Below, in pieces: positions 1 through 9,530 of a DNA stretch of 64,000 nucleotides. The stretch is taken from positions 2,666,001 to 2,730,000 of the forward strand of contig NZ_JAPNKA010000001.1 in assembly GCF_026626635.1 (NCBI RefSeq). Direction: 5' to 3'. Positions within the stretch are counted from its first letter, which is position 1. Each line of letters begins with the position of its first letter. This DNA comes from Archangium lansingense (lineage in GTDB: Bacteria; Myxococcota; Myxococcia; Myxococcales; Myxococcaceae). The notes under the pieces were generated by a model, which saw only the letters and a program-made list of their open reading frames with translations, was not told the origin of the DNA and made no database searches. A program made the translations under genes and the position numbers.

Positions 1-1
1 C

Positions 2-1084
2 ACCCAGAGCCGGCCCCTGCTGGACTCGGTGATCCGCGGCCGGCTGCCTGACATCCACAACCTGACCCTCCTGGACGAGTGCGAGGTGGTGAAGCTGGTG
101 GCGAACGAGACCCGCTCCCTCATTCGGGGAGTGGAGCTGCGCCGCCGCAAGCAGGAGGCCACCGAGGTGCTCGAGGCGGACCTGGTCGTCGACGCGAGCG
201 GTCGCGGCTCCCGCATGCCTCGCTGGCTCGAGGACCTGGGCCTGCCGCGCGTGGAGGAGAGCCACGTGCGCATCGAGGTGGGCTATGCCAGCCGCAGGTA
301 CCGCAAGCCCAAGAACCTCGTCACCAACTGGAAGGCGCTGTCCATCTACCCCACGCCTCCCAAGGAGACGCGGATGGGCGCGCTCAGCCCGATCGAGGAG
401 GACATCTGGCTGGTGTCCCAGGCCGGCTCGCTGGGAGATCATCCGCCCAATGACGAGGCCGGTTACCTGGAGTTCGCGCGCAGCCTGCCGCAGCCCCACC
501 TCTACGAGATTCTCAAGCGGGCGGAGCCGCTGACGCCCATCGCCACCCACAAGTTCCCCTCCAACATGCGCCGTCACTACGAGCGCCTGAAGCTGCCCGA
601 GGGCCTGCTGGTGCTGGGCGACGCGATGTGCAGCTTCAACCCGCTCTATGGGCAGGGCATTACGTTGTCCGCGCTGGCCGCGAACACCCTGGAGGGATGC
701 TTGGCCGTGCAGCCCCAGGGGGACCTCGCCGGTCTCGGGGCTCGGTTCCAGTCCAAGGTCGCCAGCGTGCTGGAGCTGCCGTGGCTCATGGCCACGAGCG
801 AGGATCTCATCTACCCCTCGGTGGAGGGTCCCCGGCCTCTGTGGTGGAAGATGATGCAGGGCTACGCCAGCCGCCTGCACGAGCGTGCGGCGTATGACTC
901 GGTCGTCTCCACGAATTTCGCCAAGATGATGCACATGACGTCGTCCCCGTTGCTGCTGGTGAGCCCGCAGATGGTGATGCGCGCATTCAGTGCTCCTCGC
1001 GGCTCGGGAGGCGGTACGCCTCCGGTGCTTCAGTTCACGGACGCTCCCGCGCAGTCTGGCGGCTCCGTGGCCAACGTGGGCTGA
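2..1084 (+). CDS. FAD-dependent oxidoreductase, 5' end cut by window
   Basis: The reading frame is open from base 2 (TQSRPLLDSVI...) with no start codon in view, so the N-terminal Rossmann FAD motif lies upstream. The visible 361 residues resemble the middle and C-terminal part of para-hydroxybenzoate-hydroxylase-type flavoproteins: a DASGRGS segment and the second FAD-binding motif LVLGDAMCSFNPLYGQG followed by a helix (TLSALAANT). A GTG at 29 is only an internal codon. The terpene cyclase begins 33 bp downstream on the same strand and a P450 follows, so a tailoring oxidation of a terpene product is the likely job; that is inference from context. The substrate cannot be read from the sequence. 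A geranylgeranyl-reductase-like or halogenase-like role is possible. Confidence 0.8.
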   Translation, partial: TQSRPLLDSVIRGRLPDIHNLTLLDECEVVKLVANETRSLIRGVELRRRKQEATEVLEADLVVDASGRGSRMPRWLEDLGLPRVEESHVRIEVGYASRRYRKPKNLVTNWKALSIYPTPPKETRMGALSPIEEDIWLVSQAGSLGDHPPNDEAGYLEFARSLPQPHLYEILKRAEPLTPIATHKFPSNMRRHYERLKLPEGLLVLGDAMCSFNPLYGQGITLSALAANTLEGCLAVQPQGDLAGLGARFQSKVASVLELPWLMATSEDLIYPSVEGPRPLWWKMMQGYASRLHERAAYDSVVSTNFAKMMHMTSSPLLLVSPQMVMRAFSAPRGSGGGTPPVLQFTDAPAQSGGSVANVG

Positions 1085-1116
1085 ACCCCCCTTGGGGCGT
1101 AACGGAACGACACATC

Positions 1117-2199
1117 ATGGAAAAGCATCGTCTGTCCTCCTGCGGCGTCGAAGTTGAACTCGACATGCCGTTTCCGCTGAAGACCAACCCTCTTGCCCAG
1201 GAGGCTTGGCCTCTCACGGTCCAGTGGGTGAAGACGCACTCGCTCGTTCGCGACCCGAAGCTGCTCTGGTACTTCGAGAACAAGCTCGACTATTACTGGC
1301 TGTCTGCGTACGCGTTTCCGACCGCGGATCTGCCTCGGCTGGCGCAGATCAACGACTGGATGACGTTCTTCTACCTGGTCGACCTGGTCTTGGATGACCA
1401 GGTTGGTGATGAGCACCTGAAGGACGTGTCGGAGTGGTTGATGGCGGCCCTGCGGGGCAAGCTGCGTGACAGCGCCAGTGCCAAGGAGAAAGCGCTGGCC
1501 AACCTCGGGCGCCGGATTCGAGAGGGTGGGTATAGCTCCAAGGAGTGGTTGGAGCGCTTCACCGGTAAGGTCGAGAACTACATCAAGACGTGCTGCAACC
1601 GAGAGTTCAAGGCCAGACACCACAACAAGAAGGTCTCGAGCGTGGAGGAGTATCTCCCGATGCGGAGGGCCACGAGTGGGGTGCGGCCAAGCTTCGAGCT
1701 CGCGGGCGTGCTCGGACTGGTCAACGTGCCTCCCACGGTGCTGAATCGGAAGGAGCTCGTGGCGCTGAGTGATCACGCCAATGACGTCATCACCGTGTTC
1801 AACGATCTCATCTCCCTGGAGAAGGAGCTGGCGAAGGGGGACACGCACAACCTCGTCCTGATCATCGAGGAGGAGGCCAAGGCGAAGCAGGAGGCGTGCT
1901 CCCGGGCGCAGGCCATCCAGCGGACCGCCCAGGTGCATAACAAGGCGATTTCGGACTTCCTCAAGGAGCAGGCGAAGCTGGAGCTCAAGCTCACCGAGCG
2001 CGAGGCCAAGCTGAAGTCCGAGCTGGCCTCCGGAAAAGCGTCGGCCAGCGACTCCGAGGATTTGAAGAACATCGGCACGTGGACTCAGTCCACCATCGAT
2101 GGCGTACGGGGTTACCTCGATGTGCTGCGGTGCTGGATGCGCTCCAACATGAACTGGTCGATTATGTCGGAGCGGTACAAGTCCAAGTCCGCTGCTTAA
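1117..2199 (+). CDS. Class I terpene synthase (terpene cyclase), 360 aa
   Basis: The protein has the marks of a bacterial class I terpene cyclase, which ionises a prenyl diphosphate with three Mg ions. An Asp-rich motif DDQVGD is at residues 93-98 (a DDxxxD variant). A perfect NSE triad NDLISLEKE is at 229-237, followed by GDTHN. The pyrophosphate-sensor region PMRRATSG is near 181-188, and the C-terminal Arg-Tyr pair is at 353-354 (SERY). The family is usually about 330-340 aa. The extra length sits in a Lys/Glu-rich, coiled-coil-like stretch at about 285-325, between the NSE helix and the last helix. Context with a flavoprotein upstream (33 bp) and a P450 downstream supports a small terpenoid cluster. 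The product is unknown; the size suits a sesquiterpene or diterpene. An intrinsic terminator follows the stop codon. Confidence 0.9.
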   Translation: MEKHRLSSCGVEVELDMPFPLKTNPLAQEAWPLTVQWVKTHSLVRDPKLLWYFENKLDYYWLSAYAFPTADLPRLAQINDWMTFFYLVDLVLDDQVGDEHLKDVSEWLMAALRGKLRDSASAKEKALANLGRRIREGGYSSKEWLERFTGKVENYIKTCCNREFKARHHNKKVSSVEEYLPMRRATSGVRPSFELAGVLGLVNVPPTVLNRKELVALSDHANDVITVFNDLISLEKELAKGDTHNLVLIIEEEAKAKQEACSRAQAIQRTAQVHNKAISDFLKEQAKLELKLTEREAKLKSELASGKASASDSEDLKNIGTWTQSTIDGVRGYLDVLRCWMRSNMNWSIMSERYKSKSAA

Positions 2200-2242
2200 G
2201 CGGGTTTCGAATCACTTTCGCGATCCCCGCTGTATACTCATA

Positions 2243-2290
2243 CGTGCGATCCTGAGCGCTACAGTTCAGATCGCACGTTTTTTCTTTCTT
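2243..2290 (+). terminator. Intrinsic terminator between terpene synthase and P450
   Basis: Arms CGTGCGAT (2243-2250) and ATCGCACG (2270-2277) pair perfectly, and the stem extends inward through CTGA/TCAG with a bulge. A T-rich tract (TTTTTTTCTTTCTT, 2278-2291) follows directly. It ends only about 20 nt before the P450 ATG. A TATACT box sits at 2233-2238, just upstream. Confidence 0.85.
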
Positions 2291-2309
2291 GGGGTGTCCG
2301 AGTCCTTTC

Positions 2310-3728
2310 ATGAAAGACCTTTCCGCTACGAAGCGAGCTGCTGGGGTATTGCCTCCGAAGGTGTCTGGCTACCCTCTGGTGGGGAGTTTGCCTGGCCTGG
2401 CAGCGGATCCATTGTCTTTCGTGGCGGAAGCCCAGCGGAAGCATGGCGACATCTTCACGCTCGACCTTGGCTTCACCGAGGCGCTCGTGGTGTGCCATCC
2501 CAAGTACGCCCAGCACATCCTGGTAGACAATGCGCGTAACTACTCCAAGAGCGGCCCCATGTGGGATTCGCTGCGGACTTTCATGGGTAATGCGCTGCCT
2601 GTAAGTGAAGGTGACTTCTGGCTGCGGCAGCGGCGCATGATTCAGCCGATGTTCCACCAGCAGAGGTTGGCGGAGCTGACCACCAAGATGGTGGAAGCCA
2701 TTGATGCGAGCATGGCGGATTGGGTGCAGGTGGCGAGGAAGGGGCAGCCCTTCGACATTGCCCATGATCTGTCCCGAGTGACCATGAGCGTGCTCGTCCG
2801 CACCATGTTCGGCTCTGGCCTGGAGCTGGAAGAGGCGGAGCGGGTTGCCAAATCCTTCACGTACATCCTGGACTACTTCGTGCTGGGAATGGCGACCAAC
2901 CCCCTGCCGGAGTGGCTCCCGGTCCCGGGCCGGGCCCGCTACCGCGAGGAGATCCGCAACATCGACGAGGTCCTGCAGCGGATCATCAACCGGGGACGCG
3001 CGAACGCCGAGCAGGAGGACAACCTGCTCTCCCTGCTGCTGAACATGGTGGACGCCGAGACGGGCGAGCGGATGACGGACAAGCAGCTGCGGGACGAGGC
3101 CGTGGCGTTCTTCGTCGCCGGCTACGAGACCACCGCGGCGGGACTGTGCTGGGTGTTCCATGTGCTCACCCGCTATCCGGAGATCGCCGCGAGGATGCTG
3201 GCCGAGGTGGATGAGGTGCTCGGCAATCGCTCGCCCACCTTCGCGGATCTGTCGCGGCTCGACTACTGCCGTCGGGTGTTGCACGAGTCCTTCCGGGTGT
3301 ACTCGCCGTCGATCTGGCTTCCCCGCATGTCCGTGGAGGAAGACGAGATGTTCGGTTACCAGGTTCCGCCGGGACGGATGATGGTGATCTTCACGTACCT
3401 GCTCCACCGTCACCCGGACGTCTGGAAGGATCCGATGACCTTCGATCCGGACCGGTTCACGCCGGAGAACTCCGAGGGGCGGCACAAGCTGGCGTGGCTC
3501 CCGTTCGGTGCCGGTCAGCGGCAGTGCATCGGCAAGGGATTCTCCCTGATGGAGGCCCAGCTCATCATGCTCCGCGCTGTACAGCGCTTCCTGGTGTCGG
3601 CCGTGCCCGGGCGGGAGCCCACGCCGAAGTTCAGCACCAACCTCCGGACCAAGGATGGAGTGTGGGTGTACCTGAAGGAGCGGGCGGCAACCTCCCAGCA
3701 GCGCGAATCCTCAGACGTGGCGGCGTGA
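2310..3728 (+). CDS. Cytochrome P450, 472 aa
   Basis: All P450 signatures are present: I-helix oxygen-binding motif AGYETT (residues 270-275), K-helix ExxR as ESFR, and the heme loop FGAGQRQCIGKG with the thiolate ligand Cys406. No membrane anchor or redox partner domain is visible, so it is a soluble bacterial class using separate ferredoxin or flavodoxin partners. The ATG at 2310 is preferred; a TTG at 2289 in the same frame would place the start inside the terminator T-tract. It lies downstream of a terpene cyclase and probably hydroxylates its product (inference). Its 3' end overlaps the convergent metallophosphoesterase by 18 bp. Confidence 0.93.
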   Translation: MKDLSATKRAAGVLPPKVSGYPLVGSLPGLAADPLSFVAEAQRKHGDIFTLDLGFTEALVVCHPKYAQHILVDNARNYSKSGPMWDSLRTFMGNALPVSEGDFWLRQRRMIQPMFHQQRLAELTTKMVEAIDASMADWVQVARKGQPFDIAHDLSRVTMSVLVRTMFGSGLELEEAERVAKSFTYILDYFVLGMATNPLPEWLPVPGRARYREEIRNIDEVLQRIINRGRANAEQEDNLLSLLLNMVDAETGERMTDKQLRDEAVAFFVAGYETTAAGLCWVFHVLTRYPEIAARMLAEVDEVLGNRSPTFADLSRLDYCRRVLHESFRVYSPSIWLPRMSVEEDEMFGYQVPPGRMMVIFTYLLHRHPDVWKDPMTFDPDRFTPENSEGRHKLAWLPFGAGQRQCIGKGFSLMEAQLIMLRAVQRFLVSAVPGREPTPKFSTNLRTKDGVWVYLKERAATSQQRESSDVAA

Positions 3729-4391
3729 GGAGCGCGGCGGGGGCACCTCCACCACGGTGTCCCCGGCGATGGCGAAGAGGCGTTCGCCCGTGCGCGGGCG
3801 GATGTCCATTCCTCCAGTGAAGGCGCTGAAGGCGGGCAGCACGCCCACGTCGGCGCCCAGATGGAAGCAGGGCAGGCGCAGCCGATCCGCTCCACTGTTG
3901 AGCCGTACGGTGGGGTGGAGGTGCCCGGCCCAGACGTAATGTCCGCGGGCGGGCTCCGGGTGGTGGGAGAAGCGGAAGGGGCCCTCGTCGAGGTGCGGCT
4001 CCACCAGGGACATGCTCCACGCGGCGGGCAGCGCGTCCAAGTGACGGTCGTGGTTGCCGCGCACCAACACCATCTCCACGTCATGGCCCGTGCGCCAGGC
4101 GGCCACGCGCTGCACCACCTCCGGTGTGAGGCCCCGGCGCGAGTGGATGAGGTCTCCCACCAGCAGCAGCCTGCGGACCCCGGTGGCGTGCAGGGCGGCG
4201 GAGAGCCGGGAGAGGTCGTCCTCCAGCACTTCGGGCGGTAGGGGAATGCCGTGCTGGTGGAAGCTCTCCGGCTTGCCCCAGTGCAGGTCCGCCACCGCGA
4301 GCACTCCGCCCCCAGGCCAATGCAGGGCGCGCTCGGGGCGCAGCTCTACCTCAGTGCCGCCTAGGCGGACAGGGAGTCCTCGCGCAGCCAT
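3711..4391 (-). CDS. pdeM: Ligase-associated metallophosphoesterase PdeM, 226 aa
   Basis: Calcineurin-like phosphoesterase with metal-binding motifs in order: VADLHWGK, LVGDLIHS, VRGNHDRHLD and WAGHLHP. This architecture and length match the DNA-ligase-associated PdeM family. It is the last gene of the minus-strand repair operon, and its ATG (4391) lies 31 nt inside the end of the helicase gene, so translation is probably coupled. Upstream in-frame codons to 4505 are open but lie inside the helicase gene and lack family similarity, so the 4391 start is chosen. The known family has metal-dependent phosphodiesterase activity; the exact DNA-repair substrate is not settled. Confidence 0.9.
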   Translation of the reverse strand: MAARGLPVRLGGTEVELRPERALHWPGGGVLAVADLHWGKPESFHQHGIPLPPEVLEDDLSRLSAALHATGVRRLLLVGDLIHSRRGLTPEVVQRVAAWRTGHDVEMVLVRGNHDRHLDALPAAWSMSLVEPHLDEGPFRFSHHPEPARGHYVWAGHLHPTVRLNSGADRLRLPCFHLGADVGVLPAFSAFTGGMDIRPRTGERLFAIAGDTVVEVPPPRSSRRHV

Positions 4392-6919
4392 CGCTCCTTC
4401 ATTCGCTCCACCCGCTCCTGCAACGACTCGTTGGAGAGGGTGGCGCCGATGCGCTCGACGACGAGCGGAAAGCCCAGCGGCGTGGGCCGTGGGACGTGGA
4501 CGCATTCCACTGGCGAGCGCTCCAGGCGCTCCAGGGTGCTCACCAGCCGTACCTGCTCGAAGTGCTGCTCCAGCACCTCTCGCCGCGCCTGGGCCAGCAG
4601 CAGGTGCTCCGGCTCGTAGCGGGCGAAGACGTCATAGAGAAGGCCGGCGCTGGCCTGCACCTGACGGGTGGATTTGCGCGCTCCGGGCAGCCCAGGCAGC
4701 ACCAGTCCGGCCACTCGGGCCACGTCGCGGAACTGGCGCCGCGCTAGCTCTCCGAGGTTGACGCTCTCGAGGATGTCCTCCACCAATCGCTCGCGGGTGA
4801 AGAGGGCGGGGCGCAATGCTTCCTCGAAGGGGAACGGCGAGGGCGTGAGCAACTCCAGTCCGTAGTCATTCACCGCGAGGCTGAAGGTGGCTTTCTGAAG
4901 CCGCGTCAGGCGCAGGGCGAGCAGCGCGGCGAGTCCCTCGTGAACCAGCCGGCCTTCGAAGGGATAGAGAAAGAGGTGGTGGCCTTCGCGGGTGTCGCAC
5001 AGCTCGGCGAGGCAGGCGTCGCGCGAGGGCAGCCGGGACAGACGGGCCTGGGCTTCCAGCACGGGGCGGGCTGCTTCGAGCTCGGCACTGTCGAGGTGTC
5101 CGTGGCGCACGGCCTGGAAGGTCCGACGCATGGCGGCGGCGAGTGAGCCAGAGAGCGGCAGTCGTCCACCGCTCCAGCGGGGCGTGGCCGAGGCGCGCTC
5201 CTTCGCGACCTTCACGTAGGCGGTGAGGTCCTTCATGAGGCGGAACTCGAGCCGCTTGCCGGCAAAGAGGAAGGTGTCGCCGGGCCGCAGGCGGCTCACG
5301 AAGGACTCCTCCACGGTGCCGAGCCGGGCGCCTTTCAGGTAGCGCAGCTCCACGGAGGCGTTGGCGGCGATGGTGCCCACGTTGAGGCGGTGGAGCCGGG
5401 CCACGCGCGCGTCTGCTACCAGGTACCGGTCCTCGAGCCGCTGCACACGGCGGAACTGCGGATAGGCACGCAGGGTGGGGCCTCCCTCCGTCACGAGGAG
5501 CAGGGTGCGGTCGAAGTCCTCCGCGGAGAGGTCGCGGTAGGCGTGCGTGTCACGTACCTCGGCGAGCAGGGCGTCGCGGGTGAAGCCGCCGCCGAGCGCG
5601 CAGGTGACGAGGTGCTGGGCGAGCACATCCAGCGGCTGGCGGAGGGGCGCGCGGGGCTCCACCTCGCAGCGGGCGAGCGCCTCCCGGGCGGCGGCCATCT
5701 CCACGAGCTCGAGGGCATGGGTGGGGACGAAGAGGAGCTGCGCGGTGGCGCCGGGGCGATGGGCGCTGCGGCCAGCGCGCTGGAGGGTTCGGGCAATGCC
5801 CTTGGGGCTGCCCACCTGCACCACGCGCTCCACAGGGCCGAAGTCCACGCCGAGGTCCAACGAGGACGTACAGACGACGAGGCGCACGCCGCCGTCCTTG
5901 AGTCCACGTTCCACGCGCTCGCGGGCCTCGCGGTCGATGGAGCCGTGGTGGAGGGCGAGAACGTCCTCCCACTCAGGGTGGAGGAAGCGGAGACCCTCAT
6001 ACCAGCGCTCGGCCTGGGAACGGGTATTGGTGAAGAGAAGGGTGGAGCGTGCCGGGTCGAGCCAGTCGGCGACCTTGCGCAGCATGGAGAAGCCGAGGTG
6101 CCCGGCCCATGGGAAGGCATCGACGGAGTCCGGCAGGAGGGTCTCGATGCGGACGGGGCGCTCGACGTTGGCGCGGATGAAGGCGGGCGTGGCATGGGGA
6201 CCCACGGCAGCGCGGGCAGCCTCCTCGAGGTTGGCAAGAGTTGCGGAGAGGGCCCAGGTGCGCAGAGCGGGAGCGAACCGGCGCAGCCGGGCGAGGGCGA
6301 GCTCCACCTGGGTGCCACGCTTGGAGCCGAGCAGCTCGTGCCACTCGTCGACGATGACACAGCGCAGGGAGGCAAAGAGCTCATGCGCGCGCTCGTTGCA
6401 CAACAGGAGGGAGAGGGACTCGGGGGTGGTGATGAGGACTTCGGGGAGCCGCTCGCGCTGTCGGCGGCGGACGGAGGAGGTGGTATCTCCGGTGCGGCTC
6501 TCCACGGTGATGTCGGCATCGAGCGCGACCAGAGGAGCGTTCAGCGCGAGCTCGATGTCCCGGGAGACGGCGCGGAGGGGCGTGACATAGAGGATCTGCA
6601 ACCCCTTCTGCCGATGATGAGCGACCTCGGCGAGGGGGGCGATATAGGCGGCATAAGTCTTCCCGGCGCCCGTGGGGACATTGAGCAGCCCACTCTCCCC
6701 GCGGGAGTATGCCTCCCAGGCCTGAAGCTGAAAGGGAAACGGCTCCCAGCCTTGCTCCCGAAACCACGAGTGCAGTTCCTCTCCCTCGCCCTCCGGGAGA
6801 GGGGTTGGGGGTGAGGGTGCAGCGTGTACCCGGGTTGAACCCTCTCCCTCTGGGAGAGGGACGGGGTGAGGGTCTACACGAAGACCCGTGCTGCTCCGTG
6901 AGCGCCTACGCGGGGGCAT
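4361..6919 (-). CDS. Ligase-associated DEXH-box helicase (Lhr-like), 852 aa
   Basis: Superfamily 2 helicase with Walker A VPTGAGKT, DExH box VDEWHEL, motif III SATLAN and motif VI QRAGRSAHRPG, followed by the long C-terminal region of Lhr-type helicases. It lies between the ligase and pdeM genes, the usual order of this bacterial repair operon. The only sensible start in frame is ATG 6919, 14 nt inside the ligase gene. The first about 45 residues are unusual because they translate two copies of a palindromic repeat (PVPLPEGEG and PTPLPEGEG) before the conserved protein begins at HSWFREQGW. Either the repeats entered the N-terminus without breaking the frame, or a non-standard start (for example CTG near 6775) is used. 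Confidence 0.9.
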   Translation of the reverse strand: MPPRRRSRSSTGLRVDPHPVPLPEGEGSTRVHAAPSPPTPLPEGEGEELHSWFREQGWEPFPFQLQAWEAYSRGESGLLNVPTGAGKTYAAYIAPLAEVAHHRQKGLQILYVTPLRAVSRDIELALNAPLVALDADITVESRTGDTTSSVRRRQRERLPEVLITTPESLSLLLCNERAHELFASLRCVIVDEWHELLGSKRGTQVELALARLRRFAPALRTWALSATLANLEEAARAAVGPHATPAFIRANVERPVRIETLLPDSVDAFPWAGHLGFSMLRKVADWLDPARSTLLFTNTRSQAERWYEGLRFLHPEWEDVLALHHGSIDREARERVERGLKDGGVRLVVCTSSLDLGVDFGPVERVVQVGSPKGIARTLQRAGRSAHRPGATAQLLFVPTHALELVEMAAAREALARCEVEPRAPLRQPLDVLAQHLVTCALGGGFTRDALLAEVRDTHAYRDLSAEDFDRTLLLVTEGGPTLRAYPQFRRVQRLEDRYLVADARVARLHRLNVGTIAANASVELRYLKGARLGTVEESFVSRLRPGDTFLFAGKRLEFRLMKDLTAYVKVAKERASATPRWSGGRLPLSGSLAAAMRRTFQAVRHGHLDSAELEAARPVLEAQARLSRLPSRDACLAELCDTREGHHLFLYPFEGRLVHEGLAALLALRLTRLQKATFSLAVNDYGLELLTPSPFPFEEALRPALFTRERLVEDILESVNLGELARRQFRDVARVAGLVLPGLPGARKSTRQVQASAGLLYDVFARYEPEHLLLAQARREVLEQHFEQVRLVSTLERLERSPVECVHVPRPTPLGFPLVVERIGATLSNESLQERVERMKERWLREDSLSA
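6778..6874 (+). repeat. Two REP-like palindromic repeats inside helicase N-terminus
   Basis: Two head-to-tail copies of an element with a CCCTCTCCC/GGGAGAGGG palindrome followed by a G-rich tail GGGGTGAGGGT, at about 6778-6820 and 6840-6874. The same element occurs in the same + strand orientation at 42584-42619 and 61223-61256. The form is that of REP/BIME elements known from many proteobacteria. Confidence 0.8.
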
Positions 6920-8501
6920 GGAGCAACTCCTTGAGGCGGTCGAGCGAGTCCGCGTCACGCGGCGTCTTGTCCGAGCGCCACCGGGCGATGCGAGGGAACC
7001 GCAAGGCAATGCCAGACTTGTGGCGGGGGGAAGCGGCGATGCCCTCGAAGTGGAGCTCGAAGACCTGGAGGGGCTCGACGGAGCGAACGGGACCGAACTT
7101 CTCGCGCGTATGTGCCCGAATCCACCGGTCGAGCCGAGCAATCTCCTCATCGGTGAGGCCGGAATACGCCTTGGCGATGGGCAACAACTCCTCGCCATTC
7201 CATACGGCGAATGTGTAATCGGTATAGAGAGAGGCCCGCCGCCCGTGACCGGGATGCGCGTAGAGCAGGATGGCATCGACGGTGAAGGGATCGATCTTCC
7301 ACTTCCACCAATCCCCGCGCTTACGGCCGTGCTGGTAGGGAGACTCGAGGCGCTTGAGCATGAAGCCCTCGACGTTGCGAGAGCGGGACTCATGCCGGAC
7401 CTCGGCGAGAGCCCCCCACGTTGGGGCTTCGATGACCGGTGACACAGGGAACATCGGCCTGTCGCGCAGCAGGGCCTCCAGGCGAGCGCGGCGCTCGCGG
7501 AGCGGGAGGGCGCGGAGGTCCTCTCCGTCCTGTTCGAGCAGGTCATACGCCATGAAGGCGGCGGGAGCCTCGGCGAGCACCTTGGCCGTGAGCTTCTGGC
7601 GTCCGATGCGGCGCTGGAGTCGGCTGAAGGGGAGGGGCTGTCCGTCCGCGTAGGCGAGCACCTCGCCATCGAGCACGGTGCCATCGGGGAGGCTGGCGGC
7701 GGCCTCGGCAATCTCTGGGAAGCGCTCGGTGATGAGCTCCTCGCCGCGGCTCCACAGGTAGACGCCGCCCTGACGGCGGATGAGCTGGCCGCGGATGCCG
7801 TCCCACTTCCACTCGACGAGCCATGCGTCACGGTCACCAAGCTGGGCCGGTGGCTGCTCCAGCGGGCTGGCGAGGTAGAACGGATAGGGGCGCGAGCGGT
7901 CCCCATCGGAGACATCCGGGGCGACGAGCTGCTCGAAGAAGGCGCGAGAGGGGGCCCATGTGCCCATGAGCCGATGGGACACGGCGGCCGGAGGCAGTCC
8001 GGCGTACTGGGCCAACGCACGGACCACCAACGTGTCGGAGACGCCCACTCGCAGCTCACCGGTGAGCATCTTGTTGAAGAGGAACAGCTCGCGGCGGGGG
8101 AGCACGTGCCACCAGCCGGTGACGCGTTCGCGCTGCTCGGGCAGGGAGAGCCCTGTGAGCGGCAGCAGTCGCTCCTCCAGCCAGCGGGACAGAGGCAGTT
8201 CCTCGGTGGTGGCAGGACGCTCGGCCTGGTCAAGCAAGAGGGCGATGACCTCGGCGAGGTCACCGACAACGGCATACGTCTCGTCGAAGAGCCACTCAGG
8301 GGTGTCGGTCAGCTCGCGGACCCACTGGCGCAGGGCCTTCGAGGGAATGATGCGCTTGAGGCGGCGACCCGTGAGGAAGAACAGCCCCCATGCGGCGTCC
8401 TCGGGGGGCGTGTTGCGAAAATAGGCCACCAGCGCCTCCACCTTGGCGTTGGTGGAGGTGGTGGAGTCCAGTGCATCGTAGAGGTCCGCGAGCCGGTGCA
8501 C
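6906..8501 (-). CDS. ATP-dependent DNA ligase, 531 aa
   Basis: The adenylation motif KxDG is present as EWKWDGIRG, followed by motif [10 protein letters not shown] and motif V-like WWKWKIDP, then an OB-fold C-terminus ending in a basic [13 protein letters not shown] segment. The N-terminal domain is the helical DNA-binding domain of archaeal/eukaryotic-type ligases. Together with the neighbouring exonuclease, helicase and PdeM it matches the 'cisplatin damage response' ligase operon type. It starts with GTG (8501), 3 nt after the exonuclease stop, and ends 14 nt into the helicase gene, so the operon is tightly coupled. Confidence 0.93.
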   Translation of the reverse strand: MHRLADLYDALDSTTSTNAKVEALVAYFRNTPPEDAAWGLFFLTGRRLKRIIPSKALRQWVRELTDTPEWLFDETYAVVGDLAEVIALLLDQAERPATTEELPLSRWLEERLLPLTGLSLPEQRERVTGWWHVLPRRELFLFNKMLTGELRVGVSDTLVVRALAQYAGLPPAAVSHRLMGTWAPSRAFFEQLVAPDVSDGDRSRPYPFYLASPLEQPPAQLGDRDAWLVEWKWDGIRGQLIRRQGGVYLWSRGEELITERFPEIAEAAASLPDGTVLDGEVLAYADGQPLPFSRLQRRIGRQKLTAKVLAEAPAAFMAYDLLEQDGEDLRALPLRERRARLEALLRDRPMFPVSPVIEAPTWGALAEVRHESRSRNVEGFMLKRLESPYQHGRKRGDWWKWKIDPFTVDAILLYAHPGHGRRASLYTDYTFAVWNGEELLPIAKAYSGLTDEEIARLDRWIRAHTREKFGPVRSVEPLQVFELHFEGIAASPRHKSGIALRFPRIARWRSDKTPRDADSLDRLKELLHAPA

Positions 8502-8504
8502 GGG

Positions 8505-9530
8505 TCAGTCCTCCGTCTCGCCCTCGAAGGGAGTGGAGAGGGGAGCAGCGTCGAGGCCCAGGTTCTCGCGCAGGTAGCGAGCGAGCGTGTCGCTGGAGCC
8601 ATGGGTGACGAGGATGCGCGAGGCCCCCGTCTCCTTCGCGGTACGCAGGAGGCTCTGCCAGTCCGCGTGGTCGGAGAGGACGAAGCCCCGGTCATAGCCA
8701 CGGCGGCGCCGGTTGCCTCGCACGCGCATCCACCCCGAGGCGAAGCCTGTCTCATGCTCGCCGAAGCGGCGCATCCACGTGGAGCCGGCGGCGCTCGGTG
8801 GCGCCAGCACGAGTGCCCCAGCATAGGAGGTGCCCTTCTCCAGCTCGGACACGGGGCGAGTGGGGAGCATTCGCACGCCGGCCTCGCGGTAGCACTCCAC
8901 CAGTGCGTGTGTGGCGCCATGCACCAGCACCTCGCGGTCCGTGAGCCGGGCGAGCTCGGCGAGCAGCCGCTGCGCCTTGCCCAGCGCATAACAGAAGAGC
9001 ACCGAGGCCCGGCCCGCCTCGCGGTTGCCATCCCACCAGCGCAACACCTCCTCGGCGACGAGCCGCGTGTCGTCCCAGCGGTAGATGGGCAGGGCGAAGG
9101 TGGCCTCGGTGATGAAGGTGTCACAGCGCTCGGGCTCGAAGGGCAGACACGTCGGGTCCGGGTCGCGCTTGTAGTCGCCGGATACCACCCACACCTCGCC
9201 GCGGTGCTCGATGCGGATTTGAGCGCTGCCCAGCACGTGGCCCGCGGGGTGGAAGCTGACCGTCACCTCGCCGAGGGACAGCCGCTCGCCGTAGCCGAGC
9301 GTGGAGATGTTCGCGTCCGGGCCCAGACGCTTGTGCAGCAGGTCCAGGGAGGGGCTCGCGCCGAGGTAGCGCTGACTCCCCCACCGGGCATGGTCCCCGT
9401 GAGCGTGGGTGATGAGGGCGCGGGCCACGGGCCGCCAGGGATCGATGTGGAAGTTCCCGGGCGGGCAGAAGAGCCCATCGGGGGTCACCGTCACGAGTGG
9501 TGGCCTGTCGAGCACGGGGGAGACATTCAT
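8505..9530 (-). CDS. Ligase-associated SNM1-like exonuclease (metallo-beta-lactamase fold), 341 aa
   Basis: Metallo-beta-lactamase/beta-CASP-type nuclease: [11 protein letters not shown] supplies the HxHxDH metal site, with further conserved pieces [20 protein letters not shown] and LSDHADW. This matches the exonuclease of the bacterial ligase-associated repair operon. The start is taken at ATG 9530 ([11 protein letters not shown]); an ATG 39 bp upstream is in frame but adds only a short Arg-rich tail. It is the first gene of the minus-strand operon, so the operon promoter should lie between 9531 and 9656, shared with the divergent pseudouridine-synthase-like gene. Confidence 0.9.
   Translation of the reverse strand: MNVSPVLDRPPLVTVTPDGLFCPPGNFHIDPWRPVARALITHAHGDHARWGSQRYLGASPSLDLLHKRLGPDANISTLGYGERLSLGEVTVSFHPAGHVLGSAQIRIEHRGEVWVVSGDYKRDPDPTCLPFEPERCDTFITEATFALPIYRWDDTRLVAEEVLRWWDGNREAGRASVLFCYALGKAQRLLAELARLTDREVLVHGATHALVECYREAGVRMLPTRPVSELEKGTSYAGALVLAPPSAAGSTWMRRFGEHETGFASGWMRVRGNRRRRGYDRGFVLSDHADWQSLLRTAKETGASRILVTHGSSDTLARYLRENLGLDAAPLSTPFEGETED

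Noticed and set aside
6920..8275. Upstream in-frame extension of the helicase gene across the ligase
   Set aside because: The extra residues are Ser/Pro/Arg-rich out-of-frame translation of the ligase gene; helicase similarity begins only after 6775.
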